9,423 nt of DNA from CAZBUH01 sp964495095 (GTDB taxonomy: Bacteria; Bacillota; Clostridia; Oscillospirales; Oscillospiraceae), in the NCBI GenBank assembly GCA_964495095.1, contig CAZBUH010000083.1, positions 1 to 9,423 on the forward strand, read 5' to 3'. Positions 1 through 5,417 of the stretch are shown here, in pieces. The position numbers and the translations under genes were made by a program. Each line of letters starts with the position of its first letter. Position 1 is the stretch's first letter. A model generated the notes under the pieces. It did not search any database. It saw nothing but the letters and a program-made list of their open reading frames with translations, and had not been told where the DNA came from.

Positions 1-1
1 C

Positions 2-253
2 TGCGAGGTCGATATGCAGTGCCACGCCTGCGGCGGCAAGGGCTGCCGCGTCTGCAAGGGCGAGGGCTGGATAGAGGTTTTGGGCGCGGGAATGGTGCAT
101 CCCAAGGTCCTGGAGGGCTGCGGGATAGACACCAGCGTTTATTCCGGCTTTGCCTTCGGCATCGGCGTGGAGCGCCTTGTGCTCCGCCGCTTCGCCATAA
201 GCGATATGCGCCTTATTTTTGAAAACGACATGCGTTTTCTCGCGCAGTTTTAA
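2..253 (+). CDS. pheS: Phenylalanyl-tRNA synthetase alpha subunit, C-terminal part (5' end outside window)
   Basis: Catalytic alpha subunit of the cytoplasmic alpha2beta2 phenylalanyl-tRNA synthetase, which charges tRNA-Phe with phenylalanine using ATP. Only the last 83 codons are present; the frame is open to the left window edge, with the first full codon at base 2. The visible part holds the Cys cluster typical of Firmicutes PheS (CHACGGKGCRVCKGEGW), then GAGMVHPKVLEGCGID and the class II motif 3 region YSGFAFGIGVERLVLRR, ending in ENDMRFLAQF. These match the C-terminal catalytic core and end at the expected place, so the gene appears intact at this end. pheT follows after a 12-nt gap that contains its ribosome binding site, so the two are almost certainly one operon giving stoichiometric subunits. 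Any T-box or other leader control would lie upstream, outside the window. Confidence 0.97.
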   Translation, partial: CEVDMQCHACGGKGCRVCKGEGWIEVLGAGMVHPKVLEGCGIDTSVYSGFAFGIGVERLVLRRFAISDMRLIFENDMRFLAQF

Positions 254-265
254 GGAGGTGTCCAA

Positions 266-2656
266 ATGAATCTTTCAAGAAAATGGCTCAATGAATTTGT
301 AGACGGCGTAAGCGCCGAAGACATAAACGACAGGGATTTTTCCGAGGCTATGACCATCTCCGGCTCCAAGGTTGAGGTCGTGACATGCCCCGGCGACGAA
401 ATAGAGAACGTGGTTGTGGGCAAGGTCACCGCTATGGAGCGGCATCCGGACTCCGACCACATGTGGACCTGCATGGTGGACATCGGCAAGGGTGAGGATG
501 TCCAGATAGTTACCGGCGCCCAGAACGTAAGCGTCGGTGACCTTGTGCCGGTGGCAAAGCACAACTCCCTGCTCCCCGGCGGGGTGAAGATAACAAAAGG
601 CAAGCTGCGCGGCGTAATGTCAAACGGCATGCTCTGTTCCCTTAAGGAGCTTGGCCTTGACCTTCACGATTTCCCCTACGCCATCGAGGACGGCATCTGG
701 ATTTTACAGGAGGAGGGCGTAAAGCCCGGAGACGATATCCGCCCCATTATCGGCGCCGACGACCATATAGTTGAATTTGAAATAACGCCCAACAGGCCCG
801 ACTGCCTCTCAGTCATCGGCCTTGCCCGGGAGGCCTCTGCCACGTTTAAAAAACCGCTCAAGCTCCATACGCCCCAGGTAAATGGCTACGGCGGCTCCAT
901 AGGCGAAATGCTTGACGTGGACATTGAGGACGCCCGTCTCTGCCCCCGCTACACCGCCAGGATGGTGAAAAACGTAAAGATAGCCCCCTCCCCGAAGTGG
1001 ATGCGTGAGCGGCTCCGGGCCTCCGGCGTGCGCCCCATCAATAATATAGTGGATATCACAAACTATGTCATGCTGGAATACGGCCAGCCCATGCACGCTT
1101 TCGATTTCTCCTGCGTGGAGGGAGGCCATCTTATAATCCGCACCGCCCGGGAAGGCGAGGTCATACAGACTCTGGACGGCAACGACAGGCAGCTCAGCAC
1201 CTCCATGCTCTGCATCTGCGACGAGAAAAAGCCCGTGTGCGTCGCCGGCGTAATGGGCGGCGCAAACTCTGAGATAGTTGGCGACACCGCCGCCGTAATT
1301 TTTGAATCTGCAAACTTTAACGGCGTATCCGTGCGCCGCACCGCCACGGCTCTGGGAATGCGCACCGACGCCTCCAGCCGCTATGAAAAGGGTCTGGACC
1401 CCATGAACACCTATCTGGGAGTACAGCGCGCCTGCGAGCTTGTGGAAATGCTGGGCTGCGGCGAAGTGGTAGACGGCATAATCGACGTTATCGCCGCCGA
1501 CAGGAATCCCACGGCTGTAAAGCTGGAGCCGGAGAAGATAAACGGCCTTCTCGGCACTGATATCCCCAGGTCGGATATGGTGACGATGCTGGAATCCCTT
1601 GGCTTTACCATCGAAGGCGACGATATCATCGTCCCCTCCTGGCGCTCCGATATAGAGCACTACTCTGATATTGCCGAGGAAGTGGCCCGTCTCTACGGCT
1701 ACAACAAGCTGCCCACCACCCTTATGTGCGGCATGACCACCATGGGCGGCCTCACGCCGAAACAGAAGGACGAAAACACGCTGGGCGCACTCTGCCGCGG
1801 GCTCGGCTATTCCGAGATACTGACCTACTCATTCATAAGCCCCTCGGCCTATAAGAAAATCTGCCAGGGTGACAATGCTTCCCTGACAAACAGCGTAACA
1901 ATCCTAAATCCTCTGGGCGAGGACACCAGCGTTATGCGCACAACGTCCCTCCCCTCCATGCTGGACATTCTCTCCCGGAACTATAACTACAGAAATTCCG
2001 CCGTAAGGCTCTATGAGCTTGCCAAGACCTACCGTCCGGTAGCCGGCCGGCAGCTTGCCGACGAAAAGCTGTGCCTTACCCTTGGCGCATACGGCGGCAT
2101 GGACTTCTTTAAAATAAAGGGCGCTGTGGAGACTATCCTGGCCGGTATGCGCGTGACGGACGTCTCCTACACCGCACTCTCCGAAAATCCCTCCTACCAC
2201 CCGGGCCGCTGCGCCGAAATACGCTCCGGCAGCACCGTTATAGGCGTTGTGGGCCAAATACACCCCACCGCCGCCTCAAATTACGGCATCGGCTGCGACG
2301 TATACGCCGCGGAGCTTGATTTTGAAGCTATGCGCACCTGCCGCACCGGCGACAGCGTGTACGTGCCTATCCCCAAGTACCCCTCCGTCTCCCGCGATTT
2401 GGCCGTCGTATGCGACGCCGCCATCACCGTTTCCTCCCTGGAGCAGTGCATAAGCAGGAATTCCGGCGGCCTCGTGCGCAGCATTGAGCTTTTCGACATC
2501 TACACCGGAAGCCCCATCCCGGAGGGCAAAAAGAGCGTCGCCTTCTCCCTGGAGCTCAGGGCTGACGACCGGAACCTCACAGCCGCCGAGGCGGACAGCG
2601 ACATGGCCCTTATCCTTGCCGCTCTGGAAAAGGAGCTGGGCGCTGTCATCCGGTGA
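266..2656 (+). CDS. pheT: Phenylalanyl-tRNA synthetase beta subunit
   Basis: Beta subunit of phenylalanyl-tRNA synthetase, 796 aa, the usual full length for bacteria. It binds tRNA-Phe and carries the editing site that removes misacylated tyrosine. Domains seen in order: N-terminal MNLSRKWLNEFV; a tRNA-binding OB fold at about residues 40-153 (HPDSDH at 60-65, GVMSNGMLCS near 116-125); the B3/B4 editing region starting near EITPNRPDCLS (172-182); GMRTDASSRYEKGLDP at 364-379; a B5 domain at about 410-480; a catalytic-like core with INPLGED-type sequence (ILNPLGED); and a C-terminal ferredoxin-fold anticodon-binding domain (699-796, from YVPIPKYPSVSRDLAVV). The ATG at 266 has an AAGGAGG at 253-259 overlapping the pheS stop. 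I see no intrinsic terminator directly after the stop, so some read-through into the next unit is possible. Identification is secure. Confidence 0.98.
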   Translation: MNLSRKWLNEFVDGVSAEDINDRDFSEAMTISGSKVEVVTCPGDEIENVVVGKVTAMERHPDSDHMWTCMVDIGKGEDVQIVTGAQNVSVGDLVPVAKHNSLLPGGVKITKGKLRGVMSNGMLCSLKELGLDLHDFPYAIEDGIWILQEEGVKPGDDIRPIIGADDHIVEFEITPNRPDCLSVIGLAREASATFKKPLKLHTPQVNGYGGSIGEMLDVDIEDARLCPRYTARMVKNVKIAPSPKWMRERLRASGVRPINNIVDITNYVMLEYGQPMHAFDFSCVEGGHLIIRTAREGEVIQTLDGNDRQLSTSMLCICDEKKPVCVAGVMGGANSEIVGDTAAVIFESANFNGVSVRRTATALGMRTDASSRYEKGLDPMNTYLGVQRACELVEMLGCGEVVDGIIDVIAADRNPTAVKLEPEKINGLLGTDIPRSDMVTMLESLGFTIEGDDIIVPSWRSDIEHYSDIAEEVARLYGYNKLPTTLMCGMTTMGGLTPKQKDENTLGALCRGLGYSEILTYSFISPSAYKKICQGDNASLTNSVTILNPLGEDTSVMRTTSLPSMLDILSRNYNYRNSAVRLYELAKTYRPVAGRQLADEKLCLTLGAYGGMDFFKIKGAVETILAGMRVTDVSYTALSENPSYHPGRCAEIRSGSTVIGVVGQIHPTAASNYGIGCDVYAAELDFEAMRTCRTGDSVYVPIPKYPSVSRDLAVVCDAAITVSSLEQCISRNSGGLVRSIELFDIYTGSPIPEGKKSVAFSLELRADDRNLTAAEADSDMALILAALEKELGAVIR

Positions 2657-2729
2657 CGGGAAAACCGAAGCTTCTGTATTGCAGGCGGCAAATGAAGTAA
2701 ATTGTCATGAATCTGTAATATTTCTCCCC

Positions 2730-2758
2730 TTTCGCTTTAGCGGATAATTTGCTATAAT
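2730..2758 (+). promoter_or_regulatory. Extended -10 promoter for ireB
   Basis: A perfect TATAAT lies at 2753-2758, preceded by TG at 2750-2751, giving the extended -10 element TGCTATAAT. At 17-bp spacing the -35 position (2730-2735, TTTCGC) matches the consensus poorly, which is normal for extended -10 promoters. Transcription would start near 2765 and give a leader of about 68 nt before the TTG start of ireB. This separates ireB from the pheST operon. The call rests on the motif only. Confidence 0.7.
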
Positions 2759-2778
2759 TATGAATGCAAAATAAAAAA

Positions 2779-2812
2779 ACGCATATCATTTATACATGCG
2801 TATCCTGCATGT
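2779..2812 (+). other. Two overlapping, mutually exclusive small hairpins in the ireB leader
   Basis: ACGCAT at 2779-2784 can pair with ATGCGT at 2796-2801 (11-nt loop). ACATGC at 2794-2799 can pair with GCATGT at 2807-2812 (7-nt loop). The arms overlap, so only one can form at a time. The second hairpin ends five bases before the purine-rich ribosome binding site at 2817-2823. Stems are only 6 bp, so a regulatory role is speculative. Confidence 0.35.
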
Positions 2813-2832
2813 TTTGAAGGGGGCTGAGAACT

Positions 2833-3075
2833 TTGGATGATATGACGCGCAAATTTGAGGTTATTGACTCAAGCAACATCACAAAGGAAATACTGACGTC
2901 TGTATACGATTCACTGAAGCTGAAGGGCTACGATCCCATAAATCAAATCGTTGGCTATATATTGTCTGAAGATCCTACCTACATCACAAATTACAACAAT
3001 GCCCGCAGCCTTATATGTCGGCTTGACCGGGATGAACTGCTTCAGGAGCTTGTCAGAAGCTACCTTGAGGACTGA
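2833..3075 (+). CDS. ireB: IreB family regulatory phosphoprotein (UPF0297 / YrzL family)
   Basis: Small cytoplasmic protein of 80 aa in the IreB/UPF0297 family. In Enterococcus faecalis, IreB is a substrate of the PASTA-type Ser/Thr kinase IreK, is phosphorylated on N-terminal threonines, and affects cephalosporin resistance; its biochemical function is unknown. The family signature is clear: VYDSLKLKGYDPINQIVGYILSEDPTYIT, then NARSLICRLDRDELLQELVRSYL, close to the usual family length. I chose the TTG at 2833 because AAGGGGG at 2817-2823 sits 9 nt upstream; the in-frame ATG at 2842 would be 18 nt away. This start gives MDDMTRKF, which keeps a Thr before the basic-Phe motif as in other members. 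The gene has its own promoter and is closed by a strong hairpin right after the stop. The ruvX-like and DUF1292 genes that usually follow this family in Firmicutes are absent here. Confidence 0.92.
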   Translation: MDDMTRKFEVIDSSNITKEILTSVYDSLKLKGYDPINQIVGYILSEDPTYITNYNNARSLICRLDRDELLQELVRSYLED

Positions 3076-3119
3076 GCAAAAGCAGCAGCCGGAGGCAAAA
3101 CTCCGGCTGCTGCTTTTGC
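3076..3119 (+). terminator. Perfect 19-bp hairpin after ireB, probable terminator
   Basis: Arms 3076-3094 and 3101-3119 are perfectly complementary around a 6-nt loop (GCAAAA), starting at the base after the ireB stop codon. No run of T directly follows the stem; a TTTT is inside the right arm (CTTTTGC) and further T-rich stretches lie at 3127-3145. The stem is long enough that a role in ending transcription or protecting the 3' end is likely, but it is not a textbook hairpin-plus-U-tract. Confidence 0.75.
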
Positions 3120-3179
3120 CGGGCACTTTTCTGCATCTGTTTTTCTACGGTGTCTTCCGCCTTTCCGCACCGAAAAAAT

Positions 3180-3261
3180 AGTTACAAAAAAGTTACGATT
3201 AAGGTTGACAAGCGAGAAACAATGTGTTACAATCTGTTACAGATTTGCCAAAGGGGGTTAC
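3180..3261 (+). promoter_or_regulatory. Cluster of five GTTAC direct repeats around the promoter, candidate response-regulator operator
   Basis: GTTAC occurs at 3181, 3192, 3226, 3236 and 3257, all in the same orientation. Start-to-start distances are 11, 34, 10 and 21 bp, close to whole helical turns. One pair (AGTTAC-N5-AGTTAC, 3180-3196) lies about 46-57 bp before the predicted start site, where OmpR-class activators bind. A second pair (TGTTAC-N4-TGTTAC, 3225-3240) overlaps the -10 element. The pairs resemble the WalR (YycF) consensus TGTWAH-N5-TGTWAH: the first misses only the initial T in each half, the second has a spacer one base short. The operon carries a cell-wall hydrolase, a typical WalR target. 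The protein that binds is inferred, not shown. Confidence 0.45.
3205..3233 (+). promoter_or_regulatory. Near-consensus sigma-A promoter for the 100-aa gene and cell-wall hydrolase
   Basis: A perfect -35 TTGACA at 3205-3210 is followed at exactly 17 bp by TACAAT at 3228-3233. TG at 3225-3226 makes it an extended -10 as well. Predicted start of transcription is near 3240, with the ribosome binding site AAGGGGG at 3251-3257. This is the best-scoring promoter seen in the window. Confidence 0.85.
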
Positions 3262-3264
3262 AGT

Positions 3265-3567
3265 ATGGCAGTCACCAGGACCGGGCAGAGTGAGCTTCTC
3301 CAGTACAAGGGACATCCGCTCCGCCGGAAAGACAATCTTATTTATTATGGCAGCATGGCTGATAAATATATCATCCAGCTTCAGATCCTGGATACGGAAA
3401 AAGTCGCTGACATGGACATAGCCACCAAGGTATCCGTCCAGCTTCAGCTCACTGACCCCGACCTTAAATCCAGAGACCGTGTGGTAAAGACAAGCGAAAA
3501 GAACAGCCTGTACGCCGCTATGGATATTGCGGCTATATGGCTCGAGAGAGCATTGGCTTCAAAATAA
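3265..3567 (+). CDS. Conserved-looking 100-aa protein of unknown function
   Basis: I do not recognise a named family. The protein is 100 aa, soluble, and has no signal peptide, membrane segment or Cys. Visible features are an N-terminal YKGHPLRRKDNLIYYG, an alternating hydrophobic stretch likely to be beta strand (YIIQLQILD, KVSVQLQLTDPD), and a C-terminal AAMDIAAIWLERALASK that should be helical. The DNA also allows an in-frame TTG start at 3205, but that codon is part of the -35 hexamer. The ATG at 3265 has AAGGGGG seven bases upstream and is the believable start. The stop is 28 nt before the NlpC/P60 hydrolase gene, with no terminator between, so the two are probably co-transcribed. I have a weak memory of similar short proteins in Oscillospiraceae genomes. 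Function is unknown; a role near the cell envelope is suggested only by the neighbour. Confidence 0.8.
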   Translation: MAVTRTGQSELLQYKGHPLRRKDNLIYYGSMADKYIIQLQILDTEKVADMDIATKVSVQLQLTDPDLKSRDRVVKTSEKNSLYAAMDIAAIWLERALASK

Positions 3568-3595
3568 TTGCGGCTACTGCGGAAAGGCAATAAAA

Positions 3596-4510
3596 ATGAA
3601 AAAATTACTGCGAATAACGATTATCGGAGCACTGCTTACACTGGCCGTGTGCGCCACGGCGTTTGCGGCCGACACGGCTGACGGCGCCTGTAAGGTCACC
3701 GCTTCCACCTTGAACATAAGAGCTGCGGCTTCCACCTCCAGCAGCATAATGACCACAGTTAATAACGGCACCATCCTCGTTGTGCTGGACGATTCCGCAA
3801 GCGGCTGGTACTATGTGGCCTACGGCTCCACAAGAGGTTATGTTTCAAAAGACTATGTCTCCTTTGATGACGTTGAAAACTTCACCGCCACCGGCAAAAT
3901 AAGCGACGAGGGCGGCGCAAGGGTCCGTGAAAAGCCCAACGCCTCGGCGGAGGCCCTCTGTGTCGGCCTCTACGGAGACCAGGTGAACATAATCGGCATC
4001 AACAAGGGCTGGTACAAAGTAAAGTACGGACAGGTTACAGGTTACATACGTTCAGACCTTGTTACCATAGTCGGAGCCAGCAGCTCATCCGGCAGTTCAT
4101 CCGGAGGCTCCTCCACTTCCCTTTCCTACAGCTCCCTGGGTTCTCAGATAGCGGCGTATGCCCAGCAGTATGTCGGTTACAGCTATGTATACGGCGGCAA
4201 GTCCCCCTCCAGCGGTTTTGACTGCTCCGGCCTTGTCTACTATGTTTACAAGCAGTACGGCTACACTCTCTATCCCGGAGCCACCACCCAGTACAAGAGT
4301 TCCGTCGGCTATGTCATAAACAAGTCCGACCTTCAGGCCGGCGACCTGGTTTTCTTTACCGCTAACGGCAATACTATCTCACACGTCGGCATATACATAG
4401 GCAACGACCAGTTCGTACATGCATCCACACCGTCCACAGGCGTTATCATAAGCAGCCTCAGCAGCTCCTATTATCAGAATCACTACTATTCCGCTAAGAG
4501 AATAGTTTAG
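3596..4510 (+). CDS. Secreted SH3b-SH3b-NlpC/P60 peptidoglycan hydrolase
   Basis: A 304-aa exported cell-wall peptidase of the C40 family, which cleaves peptide bonds in the peptidoglycan stem (commonly gamma-D-Glu-diamino acid). A signal peptide is clear: MKKLLR, a hydrophobic core, and a likely signal peptidase I site at AFA-A (24/25). Two bacterial SH3 domains follow, at about 31-90 (TLNIRAAAS, WYYVAYGSTRGYVS) and 97-158 (ARVREKPNA, WYKVKYGQVTGYIR), suited to binding cell wall. A Ser/Gly-rich linker spans 161-182. The NlpC/P60 domain is at about 185-304, with catalytic Cys210 in FDCSG, His263 in SHVGIYIG and His275 in FVHAS, so all three expected residues are present. The start at 3596 is preferred because GGAAAGG at 3581-3587 precedes it and a signal peptide begins there; an upstream in-frame ATG at 3527 would overlap the previous gene. 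No membrane anchor or sortase motif is seen, so retention probably depends on the SH3b domains. A growth-related autolysin is the likeliest role. Confidence 0.93.
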   Translation: MKKLLRITIIGALLTLAVCATAFAADTADGACKVTASTLNIRAAASTSSSIMTTVNNGTILVVLDDSASGWYYVAYGSTRGYVSKDYVSFDDVENFTATGKISDEGGARVREKPNASAEALCVGLYGDQVNIIGINKGWYKVKYGQVTGYIRSDLVTIVGASSSSGSSSGGSSTSLSYSSLGSQIAAYAQQYVGYSYVYGGKSPSSGFDCSGLVYYVYKQYGYTLYPGATTQYKSSVGYVINKSDLQAGDLVFFTANGNTISHVGIYIGNDQFVHASTPSTGVIISSLSSSYYQNHYYSAKRIV

Positions 4511-4526
4511 TCACAGTATAATATGC

Positions 4527-4565
4527 ATTATCCCCCGGCGTAATTACGCCGGGGGATAATTTTTT
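4527..4565 (+). terminator. Strong intrinsic terminator after the NlpC/P60 gene
   Basis: Bases 4527-4560 form a perfect 34-bp palindrome (arms of 17 bp), with a CCCCCGGCG/CGCCGGGGG core and a central TAATTA that would form the loop. It is followed by a run of six T at 4560-4565, as expected for factor-independent termination on the + strand. There is no matching T-run in the other direction, so it should act on + strand transcripts only. The palindrome starts 16 nt after the stop codon. Confidence 0.95.
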
Positions 4566-4647
4566 ACCTTTTGGGATGCCAATCAGCCCGAGTTATCCCC
4601 CCCCTCTGCTGTCCGGAAATTTTCACATTGACCCTTAAAAACGGACT

Positions 4648-4665
4648 TTGTTAATTTTTTTGCAA
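4648..4665. promoter_or_regulatory. Rex-like operator, distal
   Basis: TTGTTAATTTTTTTGCAA matches the Rex consensus TTGTTAA-N4-TTAACAA at 12 of 14 fixed positions, with a perfect left half. Rex represses NADH-consuming fermentation genes and leaves the DNA when the NADH/NAD+ ratio is high. The site overlaps the -10 position of a weak promoter candidate whose -35 would be TTGACC at 4628-4633, so binding there could block polymerase. The poly-T centre in AT-rich DNA makes chance matches easier here than for the proximal site. Confidence 0.5.
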
Positions 4666-4773
4666 GCTTTGAAAGTTTGTCCTGCATTTGCTATCGCGTT
4701 TTTTCCTAAAATGCAAAGTTTCCTTCATGATTTTAGCCCAAAAAGTAAATAATGTGCAGTATTGATGAATTTT

Positions 4774-4803
4774 TTGCGACATCTTTAGAAGTTCAGCTAA
4801 TAT
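4774..4803 (+). promoter_or_regulatory. Possible promoter of the hydCBA operon
   Basis: TTGCGA at 4774-4779 and TAATAT at 4798-4803, spaced 18 bp, resemble a sigma-A promoter with about four of six matches in each element. The leader would be roughly 95 nt. Alternatives are TTGACC (4628-4633) with a poor -10, or the isolated TATAAT at 4836-4841 without a usable -35. The sequence alone does not decide which is used. Confidence 0.3.
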
Positions 4804-4873
4804 ACTGTCTCAAAATGTTGTGCTATTCTTTTATATATAATGTTCAAAGAGCACATGGTTTGATGTCTGAAAT

Positions 4874-4891
4874 TTGTTAAATTTATAACAG
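4874..4891. promoter_or_regulatory. Rex-like operator, proximal, abutting the hydC ribosome binding site
   Basis: TTGTTAAATTTATAACAG matches the Rex consensus TTGTTAA-N4-TTAACAA at 12 of 14 fixed positions, and the two halves are good inverted repeats. The right half runs into the AGGAGG ribosome binding site (4890-4895). The gene controlled encodes an NADH-oxidising hydrogenase, a known type of Rex target in Clostridia. Position downstream of any likely promoter implies repression by a roadblock. Rex itself is not encoded in the window. Confidence 0.68.
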
Positions 4892-4904
4892 GAGGCTAAG
4901 TAAC

Positions 4905-5417
4905 ATGAGCGAACAGATAAGCGTCACTCGCAGCGAGGACATTATGCTCCAGCGAGTCCGCAGGATAGCCGAGGGCTACCGGGGCAAGGAAGGCTGCCTT
5001 ATCCAGGTGCTCCACGCAGTCCAGAGCACCTACGGCTACCTCCCCATCCCGGTGCAGAAAATAGTTTCAGAAGTGCTGGAAATACCCCTCGCCACCGTTT
5101 CCGGCGTCGTCACCTTCTACTCCTTCTTCTCCACGGAGCCTCACGGAAAGCACAATATCCGCATCTGCCTCGGCACCGCCTGCTATGTCCGGGGCGGCGT
5201 AAAGATCGTTGACCGTATGGAGGAAATCCTTGGATGTAAGGTAGGCCACACCACGTCGGACGGCATGTTCACATTCGAGATTGCCCGCTGCATAGGCGCC
5301 TGCGGTCTGGCCCCCGCCATAGCCATCGATGACAAGGTATATGCCAACGTAAACCCCGACGAGCTGCCGAAAATCCTTTCCGAATACTACAAGGAAGAAG
5401 AGGAGGCGGCTGAATAA
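4905..5417 (+). CDS. hydC: NuoE-like [2Fe-2S] subunit of NADH-dependent [FeFe] hydrogenase
   Basis: Smallest subunit of the cytoplasmic HydABC complex, 170 aa, homologous to the NuoE subunit of complex I. It has an N-terminal helical bundle (about 10-70, including LIQVLHAVQSTYGYLP and VSGVVTFYSFF) and a thioredoxin-like ferredoxin domain binding one [2Fe-2S] cluster. The four ligands are visible as C88-x4-C93 (CLGTAC) and C129-x3-C133 (CIGAC). In the complex it sits against the FMN site of HydB and shuttles electrons there. The ATG at 4905 has AGGAGG nine bases upstream. The stop codon overlaps the start of hydB by one base (TAATG), indicating translational coupling. A complex I NuoE is unlikely because the next two genes complete a hydrogenase and no other nuo gene is present. 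The protein ends in an acidic tail (EEEEAAE). Confidence 0.93.
   Translation: MSEQISVTRSEDIMLQRVRRIAEGYRGKEGCLIQVLHAVQSTYGYLPIPVQKIVSEVLEIPLATVSGVVTFYSFFSTEPHGKHNIRICLGTACYVRGGVKIVDRMEEILGCKVGHTTSDGMFTFEIARCIGACGLAPAIAIDDKVYANVNPDELPKILSEYYKEEEEAAE

Larger units (their letters stand above)
4566..4904. other. Gene-free regulatory region upstream of the hydrogenase operon
   Basis: About 340 bp with no credible coding frame on either strand and much higher AT content than its surroundings. It contains an eight-C run (4597-4604), two Rex-like operators (4648-4665 and 4874-4891), a possible sigma-A promoter near 4774-4803, an isolated TATAAT (4836-4841), and the ribosome binding site AGGAGG at 4890-4895. 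I see no recognisable riboswitch or strong RNA structure. Confidence 0.7.

Noticed and set aside
809..1660. Long open frame (283 codons) on the minus strand inside pheT
   Set aside because: It is antisense to a secure gene and composition-driven; no recognisable motif, start signal or neighbouring operon supports it.
3527..3595. Upstream in-frame ATG extending the NlpC/P60 protein by 23 residues
   Set aside because: It overlaps the preceding gene, has no ribosome binding site, and would bury the signal peptide that begins at the ATG at 3596 behind GGAAAGG.
4836..4841. Perfect TATAAT as the hydCBA promoter
   Set aside because: No acceptable -35 at 16-18 bp and no TG extension; it is likely chance in AT-rich sequence, so I kept it only as an alternative.
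4566..4904. Riboswitch or other structured RNA in the hyd leader
   Set aside because: I found only a weak 7-bp inverted repeat (TGCATTT near 4683 with AAATGCA near 4708) and no conserved riboswitch core.
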